Assembly: GCA_964403885.1 (NCBI GenBank)
Contig: CAYOHY010000040.1
Location: forward strand, 1-16,231
Source of the DNA: CAYOHY01 sp964403885
GTDB taxonomy: Bacteria; Actinomycetota; Coriobacteriia; Anaerosomatales; PHET01
Length of the DNA stretch: 16,231 nt
Direction of reading: 5' to 3'
The notes beneath the pieces are model-generated. The model saw nothing but the letters and a program-made list of their open reading frames with translations. It searched no databases and had not been told where the DNA came from. Positions 5,675 to 12,107 of the stretch are shown here, piece after piece; position 1 is the first letter of the stretch; every line of letters starts with the position of its first letter. Made by a program: the position numbers and the translations under genes.

Positions 5675-6460
5675 ATGACGCGTCAACAGGTAGCGGCGGA
5701 GCTCGTAGCCTACGGCCGGGAGCTCGAGGAGCAGGGCGCTGCACAGGTGGGTGACTCGTTCACGGGTGACCCGCTCGCTGACGCGTTGCTCGAGCGACCG
5801 GAAGCGTTCCTCATCGGGGTGCTGTTCACTCAAGGGGTGCCGGCGGAGCGCGCATGGCGCGGGCCGTACGAGCTGCAGCGACGCCTCGGCACGATCGATC
5901 TCGAGTATCTCGCGACCCACCCGGATGAGGTGCGTGGCGCGTTTCAGCAACCCCCGATGCTCCACCGGTTCAAAGAGACGTTGCCTCGGTGGGTGGTCGC
6001 GGCGGCGAGGCGGATCTTGGACGAGTACGGAGGTCAGGCGGAGCGGATCTGGGCGCCGGGGTCATCGGTACTCGAGGTCACCGAGCGGCTCTCTGCTTTC
6101 GACGGTATCGGGCGCAAGAAGTCCGTCATGGCGACAGAGATCCTGACCAGGCATTTCGGGGCCGAGCTCACCGGTCGCGAGTGCGGTCAGGTTGCCTACG
6201 ACGTGCAGGTCCGCCGCGTGTTCTTGCGCTCAGGGCTTGCCGACGCGGACAGCATCGAGGCGATCGAGGCCGCAGCGGCCGAGTTCTGTCCCGGGTCGCC
6301 CGGTACGTTGGATCTGCCGGCGTGGTTGATCGGGCGGCAGACCTGTCGACCCAAGGTGCCTGCGTGTGACGCGTGTCGCCTGGGTCAGGTGTGCGAGCGC
6401 CGGACATGGCTGAGCCCCGCGGGCGTGGGCCATGCGCGGGGCTCAGCGGTGAAGCGATAG
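5675..6460 (+). CDS. endonuclease III-like DNA glycosylase (HhH-GPD, [4Fe-4S])
   Basis: This 261-residue protein has the base-excision-repair layout of the endonuclease III superfamily. The helix-hairpin-helix is AFDGIGRKK (141-149), with K148 at the position of the catalytic lysine (E. coli Nth K120). YDVQVRRV (175-182) places D176 at the catalytic aspartate (D138). The Fe-S loop has the exact C-x6-C-x2-C-x5-C spacing at C224, C231, C234 and C240. It should remove damaged bases and cut at the abasic site. It differs from ordinary Nth in the long N-terminal region and in YDVQ replacing the usual VDTH, so substrate range is uncertain. The start ATG directly follows the stop of the preceding gene, indicating coupling. 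The last ~16 residues are encoded by a hairpin. Confidence 0.88.
   Translation: MTRQQVAAELVAYGRELEEQGAAQVGDSFTGDPLADALLERPEAFLIGVLFTQGVPAERAWRGPYELQRRLGTIDLEYLATHPDEVRGAFQQPPMLHRFKETLPRWVVAAARRILDEYGGQAERIWAPGSSVLEVTERLSAFDGIGRKKSVMATEILTRHFGAELTGRECGQVAYDVQVRRVFLRSGLADADSIEAIEAAAAEFCPGSPGTLDLPAWLIGRQTCRPKVPACDACRLGQVCERRTWLSPAGVGHARGSAVKR
6409..6447 (+). terminator. 13-bp hairpin inside the 3' coding end of the glycosylase gene
   Basis: GCTGAGCCCCGCG (6409-6421) is perfectly complementary to CGCGGGGCTCAGC (6435-6447), with a 13-base loop. It sits before the TAG at 6458 and only seven bases separate this gene from the convergent DUF1015 gene. No T-run follows, but the stem could stop or protect transcripts from both sides. 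The C-terminal residues it encodes look like tail, not domain. Confidence 0.55.
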
Positions 6461-6467
6461 CTGTGGG

Positions 6468-7766
6468 CTACTCGGCGGAGCGCAAAACCAGCCCCGAGAG
6501 AAGCTTGGGGTAGAAGTAGGTGCTCTTCTGCGGCATCGTCTCGCCCATGAGCGACACGGCGCGCAGCTGATCGAGACCGGTGGGGCGCAGCACGAACGCC
6601 ACGTCATGCTCGGCGGTCGCTCGGAACGCCTGGTGGGCGTCCTTGGTGAACGAGATGCGGTCCAGAGTCTCCGGCTTGTCGGGATGGATTCCCAGCAGGG
6701 GCCACAAGACGAGTTCCTGGAGCACGGCGACGTCGAGTGACTTCCAAGCGCTCGAGCGATCGCCCTCGATCGAGACGTTGGTGTCCACGTCGGCCTTCAG
6801 CACGGCGAGGAAGGGGCGCTCGTCGTCGCGTGTCTTGACCATGAACGCGGGGCGGTCGAGACCGCCGAGTGCGCCGCTGGGGTGACCCGGGCCAAGCTCC
6901 TTCACGTCGAAGTACTCTGCGAGCGCGCTCTTGAACGCTGCGCTGTCGAATCCTTCGGGGCCGTCGGCGATGCGGTTGTAGGGCAACACGACCAGATCGG
7001 GGTCGTCCATGTTCACGAGCGCCATCATCACGTAGTCGTACGCGGGGTCGGCCGGGGCGTCGCCTGCGGCAGCCGCCTGCTCCCTGCGCAGGTCGCGGTA
7101 GGCGAGCGCGGTGGTGTAGCGATGGTGGCCGTCGGCGATGAAGATCCGACGGTCGGACATCAGCTCGGTGAGCCGGGCGCCCAACTCCTCGTCATCGGTT
7201 GCCCACAGCACGCTCTCGACGCCATCGGCGTCGGTGGCGTAAGCGATGGGTTCCGTGGCGGTCACGAGGTCGTAGATCGCATCCGATGAGCAGTCGGGAT
7301 CGTCGAACAGGCCGAACACCTGGCTCAGGTTGGCGCCCGTCGCCTTGATGAGCTCGAAGCGGTCACCCAGTGCCTTGGGCAGTGTGCGCTCGTGAGGGAG
7401 CACGATGCCGGCATCGAAGGGCTCGAGCCCCACCTCGGCGATGAACGCGCGGCGACGGATCTCCCGATCACCCAAGCGGTAGCGCTGTTCCAGCACGTAG
7501 AGCGTGGGCGCGAGGTCCTGGGTCAGGGTTCCGTCAGCACGCCACTCGTCCCACGTGGCCTTGCCCTGGGCGTACCGGTTGCCGTCGGCCTGAGGATCCA
7601 GTGGGCCGTCCGGGAGCTCGAGGGCCACCACGTTGCGCGGATCGGTCGCGAGCAGCTCCTCGCGCTGCTCGGCTGAGATCACATCGTAGGGGGGCGCGAT
7701 GACCGCGGAGATGTCGGCGTCGGGACGGGCGTAGCGCCAGGCGGCGAAGGGACGAACGCGGGCCAT
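6468..7766 (-). CDS. DUF1015 family protein
   Basis: The 432-residue protein matches the DUF1015 pattern: an N-terminal MARVRPFAAWRY, PPYDVIS (25-31), LPHERT (123-128) and the most conserved motif ADGHHRYTTALAY (211-223). The family is uncharacterised as far as I can state with confidence. The DGHHR motif recalls the nucleotide/phosphate-binding loop of ParB/sulfiredoxin-fold enzymes, which suggests an enzymatic role, but this is inference. The protein is soluble, with no signal peptide or membrane segment. The start ATG at 7766 has GAGGAG just upstream. It lies downstream of azlC-azlD on the same strand, but the 102-base gap carries its own likely promoter and dyad. Confidence 0.88.
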   Translation of the reverse strand: MARVRPFAAWRYARPDADISAVIAPPYDVISAEQREELLATDPRNVVALELPDGPLDPQADGNRYAQGKATWDEWRADGTLTQDLAPTLYVLEQRYRLGDREIRRRAFIAEVGLEPFDAGIVLPHERTLPKALGDRFELIKATGANLSQVFGLFDDPDCSSDAIYDLVTATEPIAYATDADGVESVLWATDDEELGARLTELMSDRRIFIADGHHRYTTALAYRDLRREQAAAAGDAPADPAYDYVMMALVNMDDPDLVVLPYNRIADGPEGFDSAAFKSALAEYFDVKELGPGHPSGALGGLDRPAFMVKTRDDERPFLAVLKADVDTNVSIEGDRSSAWKSLDVAVLQELVLWPLLGIHPDKPETLDRISFTKDAHQAFRATAEHDVAFVLRPTGLDQLRAVSLMGETMPQKSTYFYPKLLSGLVLRSAE

Positions 7767-7823
7767 GCGAGGGCTCCTCGAAAGAGTGTGGAAACGGGCT
7801 CGGCGAGTGCCGGGGGGACGCGC

Positions 7824-7861
7824 CGTGCGCGTAGTCTAGCGCACGCCCCTGCATGCGGGAA
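7824..7861 (-). promoter_or_regulatory. DUF1015 promoter with dyad around the -10
   Basis: On the minus strand TTCCCG (7861-7856) and TAGACT (7838-7833) are 17 bases apart. The -10 lies in the centre of an inverted repeat, CGTGCGC (7824-7830) and GCGCACG (7839-7845), seven base pairs around an eight-base core. The dyad may be an operator, or alternatively a weak azlD terminator. Confidence 0.4.
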
Positions 7862-7868
7862 GCATGGG

Positions 7869-8204
7869 CTACAGGACGGCGCGCAGTGCGACGTACGACA
7901 CCATGCCGGCGAGTGTGGCGCCGAGAAAGCTTCTCGTGAAGCGGAACGTGAGCGCCGAGAGTATGGATGCGTACACGCCGGGGTTGGTGAGCGGCGGCTG
8001 CCATACGCCGTGGGGCGTGAGCACCTCGCTCGCGACGAGCGAGCCCATCACCGCGACCGGGATGAAGGACAGCCAGCGGAGCACCGGTCGCGGCAGCTCG
8101 ACACGGGACAGGATCGCGATGGGCGTGAACCGGATGGCGAAGTTGACCGCCGCCATACCGACGATGGTCAGAATGATCGCCTGCTGGGTGACCTCACTCT
8201 TCAC
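7869..8204 (-). CDS. azlD: AzlD-type branched-chain amino acid exporter small subunit
   Basis: The 111-residue hydrophobic protein fits the AzlD family, the small membrane partner of AzlC in branched-chain amino acid export. It opens with a membrane segment (about IILTIVGMAAVNFAIRFTPI, residues 9-28), has the family RxxPI-like turn after it, and three further hydrophobic stretches towards the C-terminus. The GTG at 8204 is preferred; the frame above it runs into charged non-family sequence. Its start lies inside azlC, with an 11-base overlap, so the two are translationally coupled and should form one complex. Confidence 0.88.
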   Translation of the reverse strand: MKSEVTQQAIILTIVGMAAVNFAIRFTPIAILSRVELPRPVLRWLSFIPVAVMGSLVASEVLTPHGVWQPPLTNPGVYASILSALTFRFTRSFLGATLAGMVSYVALRAVL

Positions 8205-8961
8205 GGAACACCGCCGTCGCGATGGTGGCTGCACTGATCGAGGCGATCACGACGAACCAGCTCGATGCGATGTGGATACCAGCGCGCCCCAGTAGCGGGA
8301 GGCCGAGGGCGATGGCACCTGCGACCACCCCGACGATCACGTGGCGGCGATCCTCTGACAGTGCCACGAACAGCGCCGAGAACATCGCGGCCATCGCGAA
8401 ATCGACACCCCACCGGGTCGGGTCACCGATGAGGTTCGCGCCTGCTGCGCCGATCGCGGTCCCGAGCACCCAACCCGTCCATGCGATGGCGCCGACGCCG
8501 GCCATGGCGGCAGGAGTCGACAGGCCTCTGCGACGATCAGCGATGTTGACCGCGAAGGTCTCGTCGGTGAGCGTGAACGCGAGCCATGCCTGCGTGCGCG
8601 CACGCACGCCTTTGAGGTGGGGCGACAGTGTGGTGCCGAACAGCAGATAGCGCAGGTTCACGACCGCCGTCGCGAGCACCGTGGTGGCCGCCGACGCTCC
8701 TGAGCCGAGGAGAGAGAGTGCGATGAACTGCCCGGCGCCGGCGAGTGCCGTCGCAGAGCACGCGACCGACTCGGCGACGCTGAACCCCAGGGTGCGAGCA
8801 AGGATGCCGAAGGCTGCGCCGACGGGCATGTAGCCCAGGAAGATCGGCAGGCCGAGCTTGGTCCCGCGCACGAACCGCTGACGGCGGGTGCCGTGCAGGG
8901 CTTCGTGGAGCTCGGGGCCGCTGATCTCGTGGGTGGGAATGCCGGTCTCAGGCGTTGACAT
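8194..8961 (-). CDS. azlC: AzlC-type branched-chain amino acid exporter large subunit
   Basis: The 255-residue integral membrane protein matches AzlC/YgaZ. Family marks are LPIFLGYMPVGAAFGILA (about 38-55), the GAGQFIAL region and the VVNLRYLLFG motif, then LTDETFAVN. These proteins, with AzlD, export branched-chain amino acids (YgaZH exports valine in E. coli). About seven hydrophobic segments are visible. ATG 8961 begins a hydrophilic cytoplasmic tail typical of the family. No Shine-Dalgarno is present; a TACACT sits exactly seven bases upstream, suggesting a leaderless mRNA. The longer open frame upstream overlaps the divergent gene and has no family sequence. Confidence 0.92.
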   Translation of the reverse strand: MSTPETGIPTHEISGPELHEALHGTRRQRFVRGTKLGLPIFLGYMPVGAAFGILARTLGFSVAESVACSATALAGAGQFIALSLLGSGASAATTVLATAVVNLRYLLFGTTLSPHLKGVRARTQAWLAFTLTDETFAVNIADRRRGLSTPAAMAGVGAIAWTGWVLGTAIGAAGANLIGDPTRWGVDFAMAAMFSALFVALSEDRRHVIVGVVAGAIALGLPLLGRAGIHIASSWFVVIASISAATIATAVFREE

Positions 8962-8974
8962 GCGGGCGAGTGTA
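8962..8974 (-). promoter_or_regulatory. -10 element placed for leaderless azlC transcription
   Basis: On the minus strand TACACT (8974-8969) is followed by seven bases and then the azlC ATG. The geometry equals that of the flavoprotein gene at 5014. A -35 is not clear. Confidence 0.45.
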
Positions 8975-9023
8975 GCATGGTGGCGTGCTTCTTGCGGTGC
9001 GCAGAGTCGGTGCGGATTGAGCG

Positions 9024-9051
9024 TTGGAGGCGCGGCCTCCAGCGGTACAAT
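9024..9051 (+). promoter_or_regulatory. promoter with palindrome over the -35
   Basis: TTGGAG (9024-9029) and TACAAT (9046-9051) are 16 bases apart and form a good promoter. A perfect dyad TGGAGGC (9025-9031), GCG, GCCTCCA (9035-9041) covers the -35 and most of the spacer, as an operator would. It could instead be a chance hairpin. Confidence 0.55.
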
Positions 9052-9084
9052 CATCCCAGGGGCGAGACGACGGAGGCGATCACC

Positions 9085-9465
9085 ATGGAGTTCACGATCA
9101 CCTGCCCCATCGACGGTCCCATCGAGGTCAGCCTCGAGGACATCGAGACGGTTGTGGTGCGCGAGGCGGAGCGGGCGGACATCACGTTCGTGTGCCCGCA
9201 CTGCGGCACGCAGATCACCGTCACAGCCGTCGTGCCGGCATTCCTGATGGCCGCCATCGAGGCGCTCGCTGATGAGTCCGAGCTCGTGGACACGAGTGAC
9301 TATCTGGTTGAGACGGACGCGCCCGGACTGGGCCGGTTGACCGAGTTCGACGGCGACCCTCGTGTCGATGCGTACTGTGAGTACTTCCGCCGTCAGCTCA
9401 GCCACGTGGACTGCGTCGAGGACGCGATCGCCGAGATCGACTCGTCCGTCACCAGCACACAGTAG
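9085..9465 (+). CDS. small CPxCG-type cysteine protein, function unknown
   Basis: The product is 126 residues. An N-terminal half, with ITCP at 5-8 and a CPHCG knuckle at 37-41 within beta-rich sequence, suggests a small zinc-ribbon-like or metal-binding fold. The acidic C-terminal half is likely helical and holds two more cysteines (in DAYCEYF and HVDCVED). No signal peptide or membrane segment is seen. I do not recognise a named family. ATG 9085 follows GGAGG (9072-9076) at good spacing and a promoter about 35 bases upstream; the frame upstream of the promoter is not credible. It runs divergent to azlC and converges on the rhomboid gene. Confidence 0.72.
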   Translation: MEFTITCPIDGPIEVSLEDIETVVVREAERADITFVCPHCGTQITVTAVVPAFLMAAIEALADESELVDTSDYLVETDAPGLGRLTEFDGDPRVDAYCEYFRRQLSHVDCVEDAIAEIDSSVTSTQ

Positions 9466-9475
9466 CGCCGTCCAT

Positions 9476-10219
9476 TCACGCCGCCCGGCGTCTCGTTTGT
9501 CCTTCACGCTTGCCGCGAGAGCGCGCTCGGCTCCTGCTGTCGCGCCATGCATCGAGCAGTGCCACAGGTGCCGCGATCACGGCACCGGCCAGAAAGCCTG
9601 CGACGTGGGCGATGAACGCGACGCTGGCCTGAGGCGCCACAGGGGCGAGCGTTGACGCGAGCTGCAGTGCGAACCATGCGGCCACGACGAATCCCGCCGG
9701 CAGCGAGGCCACCTCGAACAGCGGTGGCACGGGGATGAGCGTCGTCACGCGCGCACGCGGCTCCAAGACGAGATGCGCGCCCAGAACGCCGGCGATCGCT
9801 GCACTTGCTCCCACGAGGGGTGTGCCGGACTCCGCGTGTGTCAACGCGAACGCGAGGGCGCCGGCGATGGCGCTGAACAGGTAGATGCCCAGGAAGCGCC
9901 AGTGACCGAGGCGTGCCTCCACGTTGGGCCCGAACACGCACAGGTAGAGCATGTTGCCACCAAGATGCACCCATCCGGCGTGCAGGAACGCGGCGGTGAG
10001 CACGGTGAGGACCTGGGTGGGGTCGAACGGCGTGGCCAAGAGGCGCGAGGGGACCACAGCGAGGGCGTCGAAGATCGCCGTGGCGCGTCCGTCCGCCATG
10101 GTGACCAGTCGCAAGAGCACGGCGACGCACGCGATCACGAGGGTTGCTGTGGTAAGTGGCAGCGAGCGTCGGCGCTTCTCGGCTTTGAGCGGTATCACGG
10201 GATTCCTCTTGGCGGCCAC
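9476..10219 (-). CDS. rhomboid family intramembrane serine protease
   Basis: The 247-residue polytopic membrane protein has the rhomboid core. Visible are HLGGNMLYL (85-93) with N89 in the oxyanion position, GASAAIAG (137-144) with the catalytic S139, and the last core helix AFIAHVAGFLAG (201-212) with catalytic H205. About six to seven hydrophobic segments are present; the C-terminus is very basic (about 226-247). The serine motif is GASA rather than the frequent GASG. Rhomboids cleave membrane-anchored substrates; the target is unknown. GTG 10219 is used here but lacks a Shine-Dalgarno; GTG 10198, with AAGAGGAA just before it, is a good alternative. It diverges from lemA. Confidence 0.9.
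   Translation of the reverse strand: MAAKRNPVIPLKAEKRRRSLPLTTATLVIACVAVLLRLVTMADGRATAIFDALAVVPSRLLATPFDPTQVLTVLTAAFLHAGWVHLGGNMLYLCVFGPNVEARLGHWRFLGIYLFSAIAGALAFALTHAESGTPLVGASAAIAGVLGAHLVLEPRARVTTLIPVPPLFEVASLPAGFVVAAWFALQLASTLAPVAPQASVAFIAHVAGFLAGAVIAAPVALLDAWRDSRSRARSRGKREGQTRRRAA
9478..9497 (+). terminator. weak hairpin with T-rich tail at a convergent junction
   Basis: ACGCC (9478-9482) pairs with GGCGT (9487-9491) around GCCC, followed by CTCGTTTGT. It lies within the last codons of the convergent rhomboid gene and 13 bases after the preceding stop. The stem is short. Confidence 0.35.
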
Positions 10220-10250
10220 GGGTGCGCGCGGGGCGGATGTCGCAGATGAG

Positions 10251-10259
10251 TGCTACGAT
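10251..10259 (+). promoter_or_regulatory. extended -10 promoter for lemA-lgt
   Basis: TGCTACGAT is an extended -10 (TG, one base, TACGAT at 10254-10259). The leader to lemA would be about 54 bases and includes a small GGTAG/CTACC hairpin (10270-10283). Confidence 0.45.
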
Positions 10260-10319
10260 TGATGCTCGTGGTAGGAGTCTACCGTACCCGGCGCGAGTCG
10301 TCGGATGAGGAGGGTTTCC

Positions 10320-10916
10320 ATGTCGACCGGACCGTTCATCTGTCTGGCCTTGGGCGTCGTGATCGTCGTCGTCGCCCTCGCTGTGATCGCCCTGTACAAC
10401 AGGCTGGTCGTGCTTCGCAACCGCGTGGACAACGCGTGGTCACAGATCGACGTGCAGCTCAAGCAGCGCTATGACTTGATCACGATGATGGTCAACACCG
10501 TCAAGGGATATGCGACCCACGAGGCCTCGACGTTGGAGGCCGTCATCCAGGCGCGCAACATCGCCGTGTCCGCCACGGGTGTCGAGGCTCAAGCACAGGC
10601 CGAGAACGTGCTCACCGGCGCGCTCAAGTCCCTGTTCGCGGTCGCCGAGGCGTACCCGGACCTCAAGGCCAACCAGAACTTCCTTGACCTGCAGCAGCAG
10701 GAGGCGGCCGTCGAGGGCAAGATCGCCTACGCGCGCCAGTTCTACAACGACTCGGTCATGAGCTTCAACACGGCCATCCAGTCGTTCCCCGCGAACCTGC
10801 TGGCGGGCATGTTCGGTTTCGCCGCTCGTGCGTACTTCGAGATCGACGCGGCGTCTGCGGTCCTTCCCAACACCAGCTTCGAGGCCCCGCAGTCGCCGTC
10901 AGCACCCACGGCGTAG
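10320..10916 (+). CDS. lemA: LemA family protein
   Basis: The 198-residue protein is LemA-like: one N-terminal membrane segment (about 5-27), then the highly conserved block starting YNRLVVLRNRVDNAWSQIDV (26-45), RYDLI and NTVKGYATHE (59-68). The rest is a long helical bundle, and the last ~15 residues are low-complexity Pro/Ser/Ala. The biochemical role of LemA is not established; it is membrane-anchored by one helix. ATG 10320 has AGGAGG just upstream, which settles the start over the in-frame 10305 codon. Its TAG overlaps the GTG of lgt by one base, so the two genes form an operon. Confidence 0.93.
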   Translation: MSTGPFICLALGVVIVVVALAVIALYNRLVVLRNRVDNAWSQIDVQLKQRYDLITMMVNTVKGYATHEASTLEAVIQARNIAVSATGVEAQAQAENVLTGALKSLFAVAEAYPDLKANQNFLDLQQQEAAVEGKIAYARQFYNDSVMSFNTAIQSFPANLLAGMFGFAARAYFEIDAASAVLPNTSFEAPQSPSAPTA

Positions 10917-11740
10917 TGACTCTCGCGTCGCTCGCATTTCCCGCTATCGATCCGGTCGCCATCAGGATCGGTCCGCTCGCCGTGCACTGGTACGGGTTGG
11001 CGTATCTCGCCGGCTTCGTCGCCGCCGTGCTGCTCATGCGTTGGCTGGCGCGCCGATGGGATCTTGGGTTCTCGGACGACGACCTGCTCACGGTGTTGCT
11101 GGCCGCCATCACGGGCGTGATCGTGGGCGGCCGTCTGGGATACGTCCTTGTGTACGGCAACGGGTATTACCTGTCGCATCCCCTGGAGATACTAGCCATC
11201 TGGGACGGCGGTATGTCGTTTCATGGCGGGCTCGTGGGCATCCTGGTCGCCGGCGTGTGGGCTGCCCGGTCTCTTCGTATGCCACTGCTGACGCTGTGGG
11301 ACCTTGGCTGCGTGGGGGCGCCCATCGGCTTTGGTTTGGGTCGCGTCGCGAACTTCGTGAATGCCGAGCTGTGGGGTAGGGTCTCGACCGTTCCGTGGGC
11401 CGTGGTCTTCCCGGGTGCCGGCGGACAGCCTCGGCATCCCTCTCAGCTGTACGAGGCGCTTCTTGAGGGCGCCGTCCTGTTCGTGGTGATGCTGGTACTC
11501 GCGCGCAAGCTACCGCCACGGCCGCGCGGTGAGCTCGTCGGCTGGATGCTCTCCCTGTATGGCGTGTTCAGAATCAGCGTCGAGTTCTTCAGAGAGCCCG
11601 ACGTCCAGATGGGCTTCATCGCCGGCCACTGGGTAACCACGGGGATGTTGCTGAGCATACCGATGGTCATCGGCGGCGTTGCGCTGGTGGCGTGGGCGCG
11701 CCGGCGAGACCTGCCTCAGGGTGGTCCCGGCTCGCTCTAG
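10916..11740 (+). CDS. lgt: prolipoprotein diacylglyceryl transferase
   Basis: The 274-residue integral membrane enzyme transfers diacylglycerol from phosphatidylglycerol to the lipobox cysteine of prolipoproteins, the first step of bacterial lipoprotein maturation. Residues known from E. coli Lgt are in place: Y26 in HWYGLAY, H103 in SFHGGLVG, R143 and N146 in GRVANFVNAELWG, and Y215/R219 in YGVFRISVEFF, with HPSQLYEA at 174-181. About seven membrane segments are visible. The GTG start shares its first base with the lemA stop (TAGTG) and has no separate ribosome-binding site, implying termination-reinitiation. The DUF3048 lipoprotein gene nearby is a plausible substrate. Its stop overlaps that of the convergent gene by four bases. 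Confidence 0.96.
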   Translation: MTLASLAFPAIDPVAIRIGPLAVHWYGLAYLAGFVAAVLLMRWLARRWDLGFSDDDLLTVLLAAITGVIVGGRLGYVLVYGNGYYLSHPLEILAIWDGGMSFHGGLVGILVAGVWAARSLRMPLLTLWDLGCVGAPIGFGLGRVANFVNAELWGRVSTVPWAVVFPGAGGQPRHPSQLYEALLEGAVLFVVMLVLARKLPPRPRGELVGWMLSLYGVFRISVEFFREPDVQMGFIAGHWVTTGMLLSIPMVIGGVALVAWARRRDLPQGGPGSL

Positions 11741-11949
11741 GGCGCGTCGCTGCAGATCGAGTCGGCCGGCTTCCAGCACGGTGCCTGCCGTTCCAGGCAG
11801 CGCACGCTCTCACTGGGACGCAGGGTGCGGGGAGGGTTGCACTGGGCGCAGAAGAGCTGCGGCAGCTGGCCGACGAGATCCTTGAGGTCGGGATCGTCGT
11901 AGGGCGCCGGATCCGGCATCTCGACCATGTGCAGCAGGTAGCAGGGCAT
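11737..11949 (-). CDS. small cysteine-rich protein of unknown function
   Basis: The 70-residue product carries six cysteines: C3, C34, C37, C51, C58 and C66. C34-x2-C37 (FCAQC) looks like half a metal site, and the acidic stretch at 18-24 is likely exposed. No signal peptide or membrane segment is seen and I do not recognise the family. The start ATG 11949 is backed by a strong GAGGAGG site and by a good promoter about 30 bases further up (TTGCCC, 18 bp, TAGGAT), which argues for a real gene despite its size. Its stop overlaps the lgt stop in a shared CTAG. Confidence 0.7.
   Translation of the reverse strand: MPCYLLHMVEMPDPAPYDDPDLKDLVGQLPQLFCAQCNPPRTLRPSESVRCLERQAPCWKPADSICSDAP
11782..11799. 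repeat. inverted repeat inside the small cysteine-rich gene, past the lgt end
   Basis: TGCCTG (11782-11787) and CAGGCA (11794-11799) are perfect complements around a six-base loop, about 42 bases after the lgt stop. It could end lgt transcripts, but no T-run follows. Confidence 0.3.
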
Positions 11950-11972
11950 GGGGCCTCCTCGAAGTCGGCTCA

Positions 11973-12002
11973 ATCCTACGCCCCCGTCTTCGCACGGGGC
12001 AA
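11973..12002 (-). promoter_or_regulatory. promoter of the 70-residue cysteine-rich protein gene
   Basis: On the minus strand TTGCCC (12002-11997) and TAGGAT (11978-11973) are 18 bases apart, followed by a short leader with a strong Shine-Dalgarno. Confidence 0.55.
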
Positions 12003-12039
12003 TCCCGCGGCGTTGGGTGCGTGTGACGCATGACCGTCT

Positions 12040-12074
12040 TGTGTACACACGGGGGCGCGCGCATCGGCTAGACT
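12040..12074 (+). promoter_or_regulatory. likely promoter of the DUF3048 gene with upstream palindrome
   Basis: TAGACT (12069-12074) is a plausible -10, giving a leader of about 28 bases. Upstream lies the perfect 10-base palindrome TGTGTACACA (12040-12049), and before it TGCGT-GTG-ACGCA (12018-12030). No -35 is obvious, so activation by a bound regulator is possible. Confidence 0.4.
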
Positions 12075-12107
12075 GCGGGCAGACGACCAAGGAGGATTCG
12101 AGGCTCC

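Noticed and set aside
8962..9552. Longer azlC frame extending to 9552 on the minus strand
   Set aside because: The extension lies opposite the promoter and body of the small CPxCG gene and is charged, unlike AzlC.
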